Under the pieces are notes generated by a model. That model saw only the letters and a list, made by a program, of their open reading frames with translations. It was not told the origin of the DNA and made no database searches. From the NCBI RefSeq assembly GCF_030812255.1, contig NZ_JAUSSH010000012.1, positions 1-64,000 of the forward strand: a DNA stretch of 64,000 nucleotides. The letters are read 5' to 3'. Origin of the DNA: Paeniglutamicibacter psychrophenolicus (lineage in GTDB: Bacteria > Actinomycetota > Actinomycetes > Actinomycetales > Micrococcaceae). The position numbers were made by a program, and so were the translations under genes. This document shows, piece by piece, positions 43,650 to 51,192 of this stretch. The stretch's first letter is position 1. Each line of letters begins with the position of its first letter.

Positions 43650-43835
43650 GAGGTTCACCGTCTTTCACGCTAAAAAAGGCTCTTCGGTTGGTTCTCACCC
43701 AGCCTGGTTACCTTCTGCAGTAATAACGGTGTCACAACTGGTGGCGGGACTCTTATACGCAGATTCAGAGGCAGCAGTTTTCCGCTGTATCTGTCAACGA
43801 GTACCGCCAATATTTACTACAACTGAGGAGTGATC

Positions 43836-44072
43836 ATGGCAGCTGTATGCCAGGTGACTGGTGCGGTTCCGAACTTCGGACACAGCATCTCCCACTCGCA
43901 CCGCCGCAACAAGCGTCGGTTCGACCCGAATATCCAAAAGAAGCGCTACTGGGTTCCGTCCCTGCGTCGCAACGTGACCCTGACCCTTTCGGTCAAGGGC
44001 ATCAAGCGCATTGACGTCCGCGGCATTGATGCCGTTGTAGCCGACCTGCTTGCGAAGGGTGTGAAGCTCTAG
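43836..44072 (+). CDS. rpmB: 50S ribosomal protein L28
   Basis: A 78-residue L28 (bL28) with the hallmark [22 protein letters not shown] start and [24 protein letters not shown] core (given in part). Only one cysteine is present, so the zinc-binding CxxC pairs of the zinc form are absent. The ATG at 43836 follows GAGGAG by five bases; the GTG two codons upstream is not needed. The TAG overlaps the GTG start of rpmG by one base. Confidence 0.96.
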   Translation: MAAVCQVTGAVPNFGHSISHSHRRNKRRFDPNIQKKRYWVPSLRRNVTLTLSVKGIKRIDVRGIDAVVADLLAKGVKL

Positions 44073-44239
44073 TGGCTAAGGATAAGGACGTACGTCCGAT
44101 CATTAAGCTCAAGTCGACCGCCGGCACCGGGTTCACCTACGTGACCCGCAAGAACCGTCGTAACAACCCAGACCGCATGGTTCTGAAGAAGTACGACCCG
44201 GTAGTCCGCAAGCACGTCGAATTCCGAGAGGAGCGCTAA
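44072..44239 (+). CDS. rpmG: 50S ribosomal protein L33, cysteine-free form
   Basis: A 55-residue L33 (bL33) starting with GTG at 44072: [18 protein letters not shown] then [20 protein letters not shown] and an end in VEFREER. The CxxC pairs that hold zinc in the other L33 type are missing. It is tightly coupled: GTG overlaps the rpmB stop by one base, and rpsN begins 2 bp after its TAA. Codon use is strongly biased (AAG, CGT, GGC), as for highly expressed genes. Confidence 0.95.
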   Translation: MAKDKDVRPIIKLKSTAGTGFTYVTRKNRRNNPDRMVLKKYDPVVRKHVEFREER

Positions 44240-44241
44240 AC

Positions 44242-44547
44242 ATGGCCAAGAAGTCTATGATTGCTAAGAACGAGCAGCGCAAGGTCATTGTTGAGCGTTA
44301 CGCCGAAAAGCGTGCAGCCCTCAAGAAGACCCTGGTTGATCCGAACGCAACCGATGAGGCACGCGAAGAGGCCCGCTTGGGCCTGCAGAAGCTGCCCCGC
44401 AATGCTTCGCCGGTACGCGTTCGTAACCGCGATTCCATTGACGGCCGCCCGCGCGGCACCCTCCAGAAGTTCGGTATCTCCCGTGTTCGCTTCCGCGACA
44501 TGGCGCACCGTGGCGAGCTTCCGGGCATCACCAAGTCTTCCTGGTAA
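44242..44547 (+). CDS. rpsN: 30S ribosomal protein S14, cysteine-free long form
   Basis: A 101-residue S14 (uS14) of the long, zinc-free type: [20 protein letters not shown] start, then [13 protein letters not shown] where the zinc form would have cysteines, and [20 protein letters not shown] near the end. No cysteine at all. GAGGAG precedes the ATG. In many actinobacteria such C-minus copies are extra and zinc-repressed. In Micrococcus luteus the spc operon is reported to lack S14, so in this family this copy may be the only one. Confidence 0.96.
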   Translation: MAKKSMIAKNEQRKVIVERYAEKRAALKKTLVDPNATDEAREEARLGLQKLPRNASPVRVRNRDSIDGRPRGTLQKFGISRVRFRDMAHRGELPGITKSSW

Positions 44548-44561
44548 ATTCCAGAAGCAGT

Positions 44562-44594
44562 CGAAGGCCCCAACCGAATCGGTTGGGGCCTTCG
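44562..44594 (+). terminator. terminator of the ribosomal operon
   Basis: A perfect 14 bp stem, 44562-44575 with 44581-44594, loop GAATC, 15 bp after the rpsN stop. No T-run, but strong and symmetric. Confidence 0.75.
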
Positions 44595-44658
44595 GCCACT
44601 TAACCGGCGCTTTGACGTTCCGGTCCCTTAATATACCGAACGGGGATAGGCTCCGAGC

Positions 44659-44847
44659 ATGGACATGCCATCGATCTTGATCGTCGCGGGGATTCTCGTG
44701 CTGTGTCTGTTGTCCGTCGGAATCGGAATGCGCAGGACCCTGGACAGGCGAGCACGTGACATCCAGCGGACTGATCCCGAGACCGCTCGCGCCCTGCGCG
44801 AAGCCCGACGCAACATCGATCAGGGCAGGGGCCTCTACCGCCGCTAA
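44659..44847 (+). CDS. small single-helix membrane protein
   Basis: A 62-residue ORF: a hydrophobic helix at about 5-24 (SILIVAGILVLCLLSVGIGM) followed by a basic cytoplasmic tail with many Arg (RRTLDRRARDIQ, ALREARRNIDQG). The arrangement, one anchor with a positively charged inner tail, is typical of real small membrane proteins. It has GGGGATAGG about 10 bases before the ATG. Function unknown; minus-strand ORFs over it look like shadows. Confidence 0.55.
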   Translation: MDMPSILIVAGILVLCLLSVGIGMRRTLDRRARDIQRTDPETARALREARRNIDQGRGLYRR

Positions 44848-44915
44848 ACGCGTCCGTCACCCCGCACCGGGCAGGGCGGGCGGTGCCGCCGACGGCCTGA
44901 ATGGCCCACTGGCGG

Positions 44916-45563
44916 TTACCGCTTTTGTGCCGAGCCGAACAAGCGCCCGAACCACCTTGGACGCTGCTCCTGCCGTGCCTGCTCTGCGGGTGCCGCGGCC
45001 ACCGCACGGGTGGTGCGGCGTTCTCGCCACGAGGCGACTTCGTCCTCGACGTCACGCAGCGCGGTGATTACCGGTGGACCGCCCAGCAGCTGGCGGCGGG
45101 CCTCGATGATCCGGGCGTTGAAATCCTCCAGCAAGTCCCGCACCGCGGCGGGATCCGCCATCCGGTCCAGGGTCCCTTCCAGCTCCTCGTCCTCCTTGCG
45201 CAGCAGCAGCGCCGGGGGACCGACACCGCTGATGTGTTCACGCTTCATCAGCCCCTTGATCCACCAATCCGGATCCGCGGTGGACCCAAGGCCGGGTATT
45301 GGCTTGCCCGCATAGGCGAGGTTGTCGAAGTCGCCCCGGGCGAAGGCGGCGTCCAAGGCGCTGTTGGCGACTTCCCAGACCTCGTCGTCGGCATGGAAAC
45401 CGCGGACCTCGGTTGCCGGTTCCGACCCATCGCCCAGCCTCCGCCCGGTCCTTTCGGCGTACTCATCGACGGGGACCTGCTCCTCCGCAACATCGCGAGC
45501 CAAGCGGTAGCGGGCCGAGCGCAGCGCGGCCTCACGGTTCTCATCGAGGTTGCGTCGGGACAT
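44916..45563 (-). CDS. DUF1992 (DnaJ homologue subfamily C member 28-like conserved domain) protein
   Basis: A 215-residue soluble protein. The DUF1992 core is at about 75-105: AFARGDFDNLAYAGKPIPGL then DPDWWIKGLMKRE, followed by PPALLLRKEDEELE and a long charged helix. The family is conserved in bacteria and eukaryotes but of unknown role. The C-terminal 30 residues (QEQRPRWFGRLFGSAQKR) are basic and aromatic and may touch the membrane. It is convergent with the small membrane ORF and stands alone. Confidence 0.85.
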   Translation of the reverse strand: MSRRNLDENREAALRSARYRLARDVAEEQVPVDEYAERTGRRLGDGSEPATEVRGFHADDEVWEVANSALDAAFARGDFDNLAYAGKPIPGLGSTADPDWWIKGLMKREHISGVGPPALLLRKEDEELEGTLDRMADPAAVRDLLEDFNARIIEARRQLLGGPPVITALRDVEDEVASWRERRTTRAVAAAPAEQARQEQRPRWFGRLFGSAQKR

Positions 45564-45990
45564 GTACCGGGACCACCCTTCCGGGATGTTTCCTTAACCT
45601 TAACAACGCGCCGGGCCGGCGGCAACAGGCGGGCAATGGCGGTTCCCCGGGGCCGGGATGCCATCGTTTCGCCCCACCCGAAGCCCTGTTTTCATTCGTC
45701 AGGTTGGATGTCTTCCATGAAGGCACTTTTTGGCACCCCAGGGGTGCTGTTCCTGATTACTGCCGCCATTGCCCTCCGCGTGGACCCGCTGTGGGGGTTG
45801 CTGGCGGCCGCTGCCGCGCGGTCGTCGGCCATCGGCTATCTTCTCTGCCGCAACCAGGCCAAGGAGAGCGCCCGGAAGCGCCGAGGCAACCACTGGCCGG
45901 GACACGTGCCGCAGAAAGCCCGGGGAGCAGCCGCGGTCCGACCCCCACGCATCGGGCACCGCCGCCGGGAAAACTGTAGCTTTGGACATC
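45564..45990. other. 427 bp gap between the DUF1992 and SDR genes
   Basis: No gene I can support. An ATG at 45717 opens a frame that begins with a plausible membrane helix (GVLFLITAAIALRVDP) and basic tail, but it continues without a stop to 46262 through the dehydrogenase gene in a non-coding-like frame. It may be the remains of a small membrane protein that lost its stop. The two facing promoters should lie here as well. Confidence 0.5.
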
Positions 45991-46977
45991 ATGGACCAGT
46001 TCAAGACCACAGACACCAACAAGACCCCAAGCACCGCGCAGGAAGACGAGGTGGTGGCACGTCGCCGAAACGGCGACGCCAGTGGCCTGCGCATCGTGGT
46101 CACCGGAGCGAATGCAGGGATCGGGTTCTGGACCAGTCTCCACTTGGCCCGGCGCGGGGCCGAAGTCATCATGGCGTGCCGCGACAACCGCAAGGCGGAA
46201 GCCGCCGCCCAGGCAATTCGTGCATGTGTACCCGGGGCACGGCTTCGTCTGACGACCCTTGATGTTTCCAGTCTCGGATCCGTCGCCGCAGCCGTTGCCG
46301 AACTTGGCCGCCTCGAGCACCTGGACGTGCTGATCGCCAACGCCGGCATGGTGCATGCCCCGCGCACGCGCCAGCAGAGCGTGGACGGGCTGGAACTGGT
46401 GGCTGCGACCAACTTCTTCGGGCACTTCGCGCTGGTCGCCGGGCTGGTTCCGGTCCTGGAACGGGCCCCGTCCGCCCGCGTGCTGACCCTGGGCTCGCTT
46501 TCCACCCTGCTGGTTCGCCCGCACCTGGATGATCCGCAATTGCAGGGCAACTATTCCTCCTGGCAGGCCTACGCCCAATCCAAGATCATGCTCCAATCCT
46601 TCGCTTTCGAACTCGACCGACGGCTGCAGAGAACCCCCGGCACGACCAGGGCGCTGAGCGCCCATCCCGGCTATTCGCTCTCCGGGCGCACACCCGGGAT
46701 TGCCGGCGTCAACGAGCCCGGCACGTTCAAACGAGTCGTTGATACGCTCCAGGCCCCCTTTACCCAGGGCAAGGACCGGGGTGCCTGGCCGATAGTTCGG
46801 GCCTCCGTGGACCCCGACGCCTTCAGCACTCCGGGAGCGGTCTTTTACGGACCGCGGTGGCTGGTCAGGGGTGCCCCGCGCAAGACCACGCCCCCGTCAA
46901 TCACCACCGATTCCGAGGCTGCCGCAACCATATGGAAGGCAGCCGAATCCGCCACCGGAATTTCCCTTTTCGGTTAG
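45991..46977 (+). CDS. short-chain dehydrogenase/reductase
   Basis: A 328-residue SDR resembling retinol-dehydrogenase/WW-oxidoreductase types. The cofactor loop is VVTGANAGIGFWTS with MACRDNRKA after it, which suggests NADP by the Arg. NAG of the family (IANAGMVHA) and the catalytic YxxxK (SWQAYAQSKIM) are present; the catalytic Ser is in TLGSLSTLL. The substrate is unknown. The ATG at 45991 lacks a good ribosome site, and the first 30 residues are polar and not part of the fold, so the true start may be later. It is monocistronic. Confidence 0.85.
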   Translation: MDQFKTTDTNKTPSTAQEDEVVARRRNGDASGLRIVVTGANAGIGFWTSLHLARRGAEVIMACRDNRKAEAAAQAIRACVPGARLRLTTLDVSSLGSVAAAVAELGRLEHLDVLIANAGMVHAPRTRQQSVDGLELVAATNFFGHFALVAGLVPVLERAPSARVLTLGSLSTLLVRPHLDDPQLQGNYSSWQAYAQSKIMLQSFAFELDRRLQRTPGTTRALSAHPGYSLSGRTPGIAGVNEPGTFKRVVDTLQAPFTQGKDRGAWPIVRASVDPDAFSTPGAVFYGPRWLVRGAPRKTTPPSITTDSEAAATIWKAAESATGISLFG

Positions 46978-47299
46978 CCCATTGACCGCTTGCCGGCGGA
47001 CCGACGTCGATGTTTGAAGTCCCTGGAAGCGATGGCCAGGGAGCCCGAAATGACCGCGTGAACCGGTCTGCCGGATTGTGGGGGCTTCGATCCGCAAGAG
47101 TGCTGTTCGTCTCTCTTTCGGAGTAAAACGGGCCGCTGAAGGCGAAAAAACCGCCAAACTTCAAAAAATTCCCGGGAATTCGGCCCGTATCGGGCGTTTC
47201 GCGCAGGAACATTTGGTAAGTTCTCACACAGAAGTCCCCGCGAACGCGAGGCGACCCGGGCCAATTGCGTCCGGGAAGAGAAGTCCAGGAGGACATACT
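46978..47299. other. 322 bp upstream region of the HU gene
   Basis: No protein gene seen. It contains AATTCCCGGGAATT at 47167-47180, a perfect 14 bp palindrome, flanked by GGGCCG (about 47129-47134) and CGGCCC (47181-47186). A TAAGTT at about 47216 could be the -10 of the HU promoter. The abundance of short repeats suggests regulated, growth-phase-dependent expression of HU, but no regulator is identified. Confidence 0.4.
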
Positions 47300-47584
47300 T
47301 TGGCTATGAACCGTAGTGAACTTGTTGCAGCTGTCGCCGAGAAGACCGGCAACTCCCAGGTAGCCGTCAACGGTGTTTTGGATGCAGTGTTCGACGTATT
47401 CGTTTCCCAGATTTCCAAGGGCGAGAAGGTCTCGATCCCGGGCTGGCTCGCAGTCGAGCGCACCGACCGTGCAGCACGCACCGGCCGCAACCCGCAGACC
47501 GGCGAAGCCATCCAGATTCCGGCTGGCCACTCGGTCAAGCTGACCGCTGGCTCCAAGCTGAAGGCTGCCGTTACCGGCAAGTAG
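47300..47584 (+). CDS. nucleoid-associated DNA-binding protein HU
   Basis: A 94-residue HU/IHF-family protein that bends and compacts DNA as a dimer. NRSELVAAVAEKTGNSQ is the N-terminal helix pair, GEKVSIPGWLAVERTDRAART leads into the beta arm, and the DNA-contact arm RNPQTGEAIQIPAGHSVKLTAG is intact (abbreviated). The short form lacks the Lys/Ala-rich tail of mycobacterial HU. A TTG start at 47300 is chosen as it stands six bases after AGGAGGA (47287-47293); the ATG at 47306 is the alternative. Confidence 0.94.
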   Translation: MAMNRSELVAAVAEKTGNSQVAVNGVLDAVFDVFVSQISKGEKVSIPGWLAVERTDRAARTGRNPQTGEAIQIPAGHSVKLTAGSKLKAAVTGK

Positions 47585-47608
47585 TCTGCGCCGCGCGCAA
47601 CAGCTTTC

Positions 47609-47657
47609 AAGCCGCCCCACGCATTGGTCCCACGGACCGGATGCGAGGGGCGGCTTT
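47609..47657 (+). terminator. terminator of the HU gene
   Basis: AAGCCGCCCC (47609-47618) pairs with GGGGCGGCTT (47647-47656), extended by CGCAT/ATGCG, and ends in TTT. Confidence 0.8.
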
Positions 47658-47684
47658 GGCGTTAATGGGTGTCGTGGGCGAATT

Positions 47685-47717
47685 TAGAATTCTACGACCC
47701 GTAGAATCGCGTAGAAT
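47685..47717. promoter_or_regulatory. repeated TAGAAT/ATTCTA operator in front of the copper cluster
   Basis: TAGAATTCTA (47685-47694) is a perfect palindrome, overlapped by ATTCTACG-ACC-CGTAGAAT (47689-47707), an 8-3-8 perfect inverted repeat. A further CGTAGAAT lies at 47710-47717. The last TAGAAT (47712-47717) could be the -10 of the promoter. The clustering of one motif over the expected promoter strongly suggests a repressor site; copper is inferred from the downstream genes, and CopY, CsoR or other families are possible. Confidence 0.65.
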
Positions 47718-47772
47718 GGCTTGCTGGAACCATGAGGCATTACCCATCAATCCCTTGGCGGAGGAAAACGGC

Positions 47773-48402
47773 ATGAAGGATCACGGCCTGCGCATCTTGC
47801 GTGGCTGGATTGGTGCATTGATTTGCACCTGCCTTGCCGCCGCCTCCCATACCGCCGTGGACGGGGTCATGCCGCCGCCTGCCATCATCGGACTCCTGCT
47901 ATGCATCAGCGCCGTCATCTGCACGGCATTGGCTTCCGGCAAGACCTCACTGATGCGCACCGGCCTCGCGGTGTTGCTGAGCCAGGGCGCCTACCATGGC
48001 GCCTTCGGCCTGTTCGGCCACCAGCACCAAGGCGCCGCCGGGCTCATCCGGGAAGGCGGCGCCCACGCAGGACACGGTCTTGAACTGGGCGCGGGCCCAA
48101 CCGTGGCCGCCGCAACCGCCGCCGACTCGCCCGCGGGCTGGCTGATGACCGTCGCCCACGTGGCTGCCGCAATCGTGACCATCACGGCCATGCGCCGGGG
48201 TGAGATCGCCGCCCGCACATTTGCCCAGGCCATCTCCCTGTACGTACCGCGCCTGATCTTGTTTGTACGCGGGCTGCAGGCAACTCGGGGCAAACAGCCC
48301 CTGCTCGGCGTTGCCTACCGCATGCTTGTCCTGCGTGACGTGCTGCGCCCGGCCCTGCACCGCCGCGGTCCTCCGCGGGGACCTGCTTTCGCACACCCGT
48401 AA
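47773..48402 (+). CDS. His-rich membrane protein of the copper cluster
   Basis: A 209-residue membrane protein of unknown function. Three to four helices are seen (about 10-28, 36-55, 63-80 and 125-145). Between the third and fourth lies a His-rich stretch (YHGAFGLFGHQHQ and GAHAGHGLELG) that could bind copper. The last 50 residues are basic and hydrophilic. The ATG at 47773 follows GGAGGAAA. It is the first gene after the repeated operator and 59 bp before copC, so co-transcription is likely. Confidence 0.7.
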   Translation: MKDHGLRILRGWIGALICTCLAAASHTAVDGVMPPPAIIGLLLCISAVICTALASGKTSLMRTGLAVLLSQGAYHGAFGLFGHQHQGAAGLIREGGAHAGHGLELGAGPTVAAATAADSPAGWLMTVAHVAAAIVTITAMRRGEIAARTFAQAISLYVPRLILFVRGLQATRGKQPLLGVAYRMLVLRDVLRPALHRRGPPRGPAFAHP

Positions 48403-48461
48403 AGCAACCCCCAACTTCCTGCGAGCCAACATCGCCGCGGAGAAAAAGGACCACGTACCCC

Positions 48462-49073
48462 ATGACTGACACAATCCAAGCCCCACGCACCGCCACCCGA
48501 ATCGGCGTACTCGTCGCCGCCGTGCTGCTGTGCCTGATGACCGTCTGCGGCGTATCCAGCGCCCAGGCACACGACGAACTGATTTCCTCCACACCGGCCA
48601 GCGGAGAAGTGCTCAAGGCGGCACCCAAATCACTGGTGCTGACCTTCAGCGGAGACATCAAGAAGATCGGGACGATCCTTGAACTCTCGGACGGCAAGGG
48701 AACCAACGTCGATACCACCTTTGCGATCGACCGCCGGGAAGTAACCGTCACCCCGTCCACCACCTTGGCCAACGGAGATTACACCCTCATCGCCCGGGTG
48801 GTGTCCTCGGACGGGCACCCGATTGACAAGAAGATCGCCTTTGAGGTCAACGACCCGGCGGCAGTGGCCGGCAGTGCACCGGCAACCACCAGTGCTCCGG
48901 CGGCGTCCGCTGCGCCGAGTGCCACGCCGTCGGCGCAGCCGAGCGCCGAGGCCGACGACACCACCACACCGGTTGCCGGCATGCCCGCCGGCCTGGTCTG
49001 GGCCATCATCGGCATTGCCGGGATCGGCATCATCGCCCTGGTGTTGCTGAAGGTCCGCCGCCAGACCAAGTAG
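48462..49073 (+). CDS. CopC-domain copper-binding protein, membrane anchored
   Basis: A 203-residue exported protein (YobA/CopC-like). A signal peptide cleaved after AQA (residue 36) would expose His37 as the N-terminal residue, the usual first Cu(II) ligand. The CopC beta-sandwich follows, with the second histidine in SSDGHPIDKKIAFEV. After a Pro/Ala/Ser linker a C-terminal helix (about 175-195) anchors it outside the membrane. It would bind and pass copper, with the CopD-type domain encoded 2 kb downstream as the natural membrane partner. Confidence 0.92.
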   Translation: MTDTIQAPRTATRIGVLVAAVLLCLMTVCGVSSAQAHDELISSTPASGEVLKAAPKSLVLTFSGDIKKIGTILELSDGKGTNVDTTFAIDRREVTVTPSTTLANGDYTLIARVVSSDGHPIDKKIAFEVNDPAAVAGSAPATTSAPAASAAPSATPSAQPSAEADDTTTPVAGMPAGLVWAIIGIAGIGIIALVLLKVRRQTK

Positions 49074-49191
49074 CCGCCAGGCCACACCCGGCCGAGACCG
49101 CCAGAACGGCCCGGTTCGCCGGCACCAGCACGTGCCGGGAAACCGGGCGGCGCCTCGCGGCACGGCGGCGACACGATCTTCCCCCTGAACC

Positions 49192-49222
49192 GGCATCGCC
49201 TTCCTCCATCGGAAGCGATGCC
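49192..49222 (+). terminator. intercistronic hairpin between CopC and PCuAC genes
   Basis: GGCATCG (49192-49198) with CGATGCC (49216-49222), continued by CTTCC/GGAAG inside, with one bulged C. It stands in a 212 bp gap and may end or attenuate transcription, or protect mRNA ends. Confidence 0.5.
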
Positions 49223-49285
49223 TTGCGGGCAATGCCCACGGTCAGCCTTGGCGTGCCCGCAGCCCAGAATTTTGGAGAGTTTCCC

Positions 49286-49864
49286 ATGAACTTCAACATC
49301 CTCACCCATCGCTTCACCGCACCCCTCGCTGCCGCATCCATGGCCGGCCTGCTGCTGAGTGGATGCGCAGTTGCCGGCGCATCCGATGCGGCCACCCAAA
49401 ATGGAAACACCACCGAAGCCGAATCGCTGCAGATTTCCGAATCCTGGATCAAGGCAGCCAGCGACGGGATGACCAGCGGCTTTGCCGTGCTGGAAAACCC
49501 CACGGACCATCCGGCCGCGCTCGTCAAGGTCGACTCGACCCTGGCCGGCAGCACCGAGCTGCACGACATGGAAGGCTCAGGCACCGCCATGACCATGAAG
49601 GAGCTTGACGGTCCGCTGGAGATCCCCGCGCATTCAACCATCGAGCTTGCCCCGGGTGGCAAGCATGTGATGCTGATGGAGCTGAAGCAGGAACTCAAGG
49701 TCGGTCAAAGCCCTGCCCTGAGACTCACCTTCGGCGACGGCAGCACCCGCGAGGTCCCCTTCGAGATCAAAAGCTTCACCGGGGCCAAGGAGTCCTACGC
49801 ACCGGAAGCCGAGGAATCGGGCCACACAGGTCCCGCGGAAGGGGACGTGCATGCCGGACACTGA
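49286..49864 (+). CDS. copper chaperone PCuAC, lipoprotein
   Basis: A 192-residue lipoprotein (lipobox LLLSGC, Cys27) with the PCuAC fold that holds Cu(I) by His and Met and delivers it to the CuA site of cytochrome oxidase. The ligands follow the family order: His93, Met104, His127 and Met129 (ELHDMEG, TMKELDG and GGKHVMLMEL). A His-containing tail (ESGHTGPAEGDVHAGH) adds possible copper sites. The ATG at 49286 follows GGAGAG. Its end overlaps the DyP peroxidase gene by 14 bp. Confidence 0.92.
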   Translation: MNFNILTHRFTAPLAAASMAGLLLSGCAVAGASDAATQNGNTTEAESLQISESWIKAASDGMTSGFAVLENPTDHPAALVKVDSTLAGSTELHDMEGSGTAMTMKELDGPLEIPAHSTIELAPGGKHVMLMELKQELKVGQSPALRLTFGDGSTREVPFEIKSFTGAKESYAPEAEESGHTGPAEGDVHAGH

Positions 49865-51083
49865 CACCGCCCATGCGAAGGAAACCCGCCTACCCTCGCG
49901 CCGCGGCCTGCTGCTCGGCTCGGCGGCAGCCGCTGTGGGTGCCGCGGCGGGATTCACCGCCGCCGGCCTGCCACTCGGCGCGGCAGCCGCCGAACCGGAC
50001 CAGGCGCTGCACGGCCCGGACACCATTGCGTTTCACGGGCAGCGCCAACCGGGAATCACCACCCCTGCCCCGGCATTTGCCACATTCCTGGCCATGGACC
50101 TGATCCCGGAACCCGGTGCCAATGAGGCAACGACACGTGACGCGCTGGCCCGGACCTTGAAGATCATCAGCGACGACGCATCCCGCCTCATGGCCGGCCT
50201 CGGCGTCCTTGCCGACACCGAACCGGAAATGGCGGCAAACCCGGCGCGACTCACCCTCACGGTGGGGCTGGGGCAGCACGCCGCGGCCATCCTGAATCCG
50301 GACCTGGTACCCGGGTGGCTGAGGGACCTTCCCCGCTTCTCCGTTGACCGGCTGGACAAGGCCTGGGGCCAAAGCGACGTGCTGGTGCAATTTTGCGGGG
50401 ACGACCAAATCTCGCTGGTGCACGCCCGCCGGGCCATCCAAAAGGACCTGCGCACCCTGGCCAAGACCAGGTGGGTGCAGGACGGATTCCGCCACTCGCG
50501 CGGTTCCATGCCCGAGGGTGCGACCATGCGCAACCTGTTCGGGCAGAAGGACGGCACCGGGAACCCCGTCGATGCCATGCTTGATCGGGCAGTGTTCGGC
50601 GGCGAGGGACTTGAACCCTGGGTGGCGGGTGGAACCTCGCTGGTGCTGCGGCGCATCGAGATGGACCTGGAGGCCTGGGACGAGGTGGATCGCCCGGCCC
50701 GGGACTTCTCCCTGGGGCGCCGCCAGTCCGACGGCTCACCGCTGACCGGGGAACGCGAGTTCGACACCCCCGACCTGCGGGTGCGCGACGCCGCCGGGTT
50801 CCCGGTGATATCCGACGATTCGCACGTGGCCCGCTCGCAGGCCCGCGAGGCGGACGAGAAAATCCTGCGCCGCGGCTACAACTACCTCGACGGCACCGAG
50901 GCGGGATTGCTCTTTGCCTCCTACCAATGCGACGTCGATCGCCAATTCGTCCCCATCCAGCAACGCCTGGATGCGGCCGACCTGCTCAACGAGTGGACCA
51001 CGCCGATCGGGTCAGCGGTCTATGCGATCCTTCCGGGGTGCCGCGAAGGTTCATTCCTGGGCAAGGAACTGCTCGCCACCTGA
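49851..51083 (+). CDS. Tat-exported DyP-type heme peroxidase (EfeB-like)
   Basis: A 410-residue peroxidase. The Tat signal is SRRGLLLG (16-23) with cleavage likely after AAAA near 47. GQKDG (231-235) carries the catalytic Asp234, His325 (DDSHVARS) is the proximal heme ligand, and the distal Arg lies in FVPIQQRL further on. It would use H2O2 outside the membrane. EfeB-type enzymes can take part in iron uptake, but no efeU/efeO is seen here and all neighbours are copper genes. Overlaps the PCuAC gene by 14 bp, with AAGGGGA as ribosome site inside it. Confidence 0.93.
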   Translation: MPDTDTAHAKETRLPSRRGLLLGSAAAAVGAAAGFTAAGLPLGAAAAEPDQALHGPDTIAFHGQRQPGITTPAPAFATFLAMDLIPEPGANEATTRDALARTLKIISDDASRLMAGLGVLADTEPEMAANPARLTLTVGLGQHAAAILNPDLVPGWLRDLPRFSVDRLDKAWGQSDVLVQFCGDDQISLVHARRAIQKDLRTLAKTRWVQDGFRHSRGSMPEGATMRNLFGQKDGTGNPVDAMLDRAVFGGEGLEPWVAGGTSLVLRRIEMDLEAWDEVDRPARDFSLGRRQSDGSPLTGEREFDTPDLRVRDAAGFPVISDDSHVARSQAREADEKILRRGYNYLDGTEAGLLFASYQCDVDRQFVPIQQRLDAADLLNEWTTPIGSAVYAILPGCREGSFLGKELLAT

Positions 51084-51192
51084 TCTCCGGATGCCGGTCC
51101 CGGGGTGCCGGCAGGTGGTGTGAGCCACCTTGGCACCTTGGGGCCGGGCAATCGGTGGGAGAATGGATCGGCGAGGAAGCTGAAAGGACATT

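Noticed and set aside
43411-43833. A 140-codon ORF through the rpmB leader
   Set aside because: Cys-rich random composition, no ribosome site, and it overlaps the MarR gene end and the predicted promoter and hairpins.
43427-43835. Zur box for the ribosomal operon
   Set aside because: No sequence close to TGAAAATGATTTTCA was found in the gap on either strand, although the genes are of the type often under Zur.
45717-46262. ORF beginning with a membrane-helix-like segment before the SDR gene
   Set aside because: Only the first 70 residues look protein-like; the rest is an off-frame reading of the SDR gene. Kept as a remark in the gap entry only.
49851-51083. EfeUOB iron-uptake system
   Set aside because: The DyP protein is EfeB-like, but no EfeU permease or EfeO gene is present and the neighbours handle copper.
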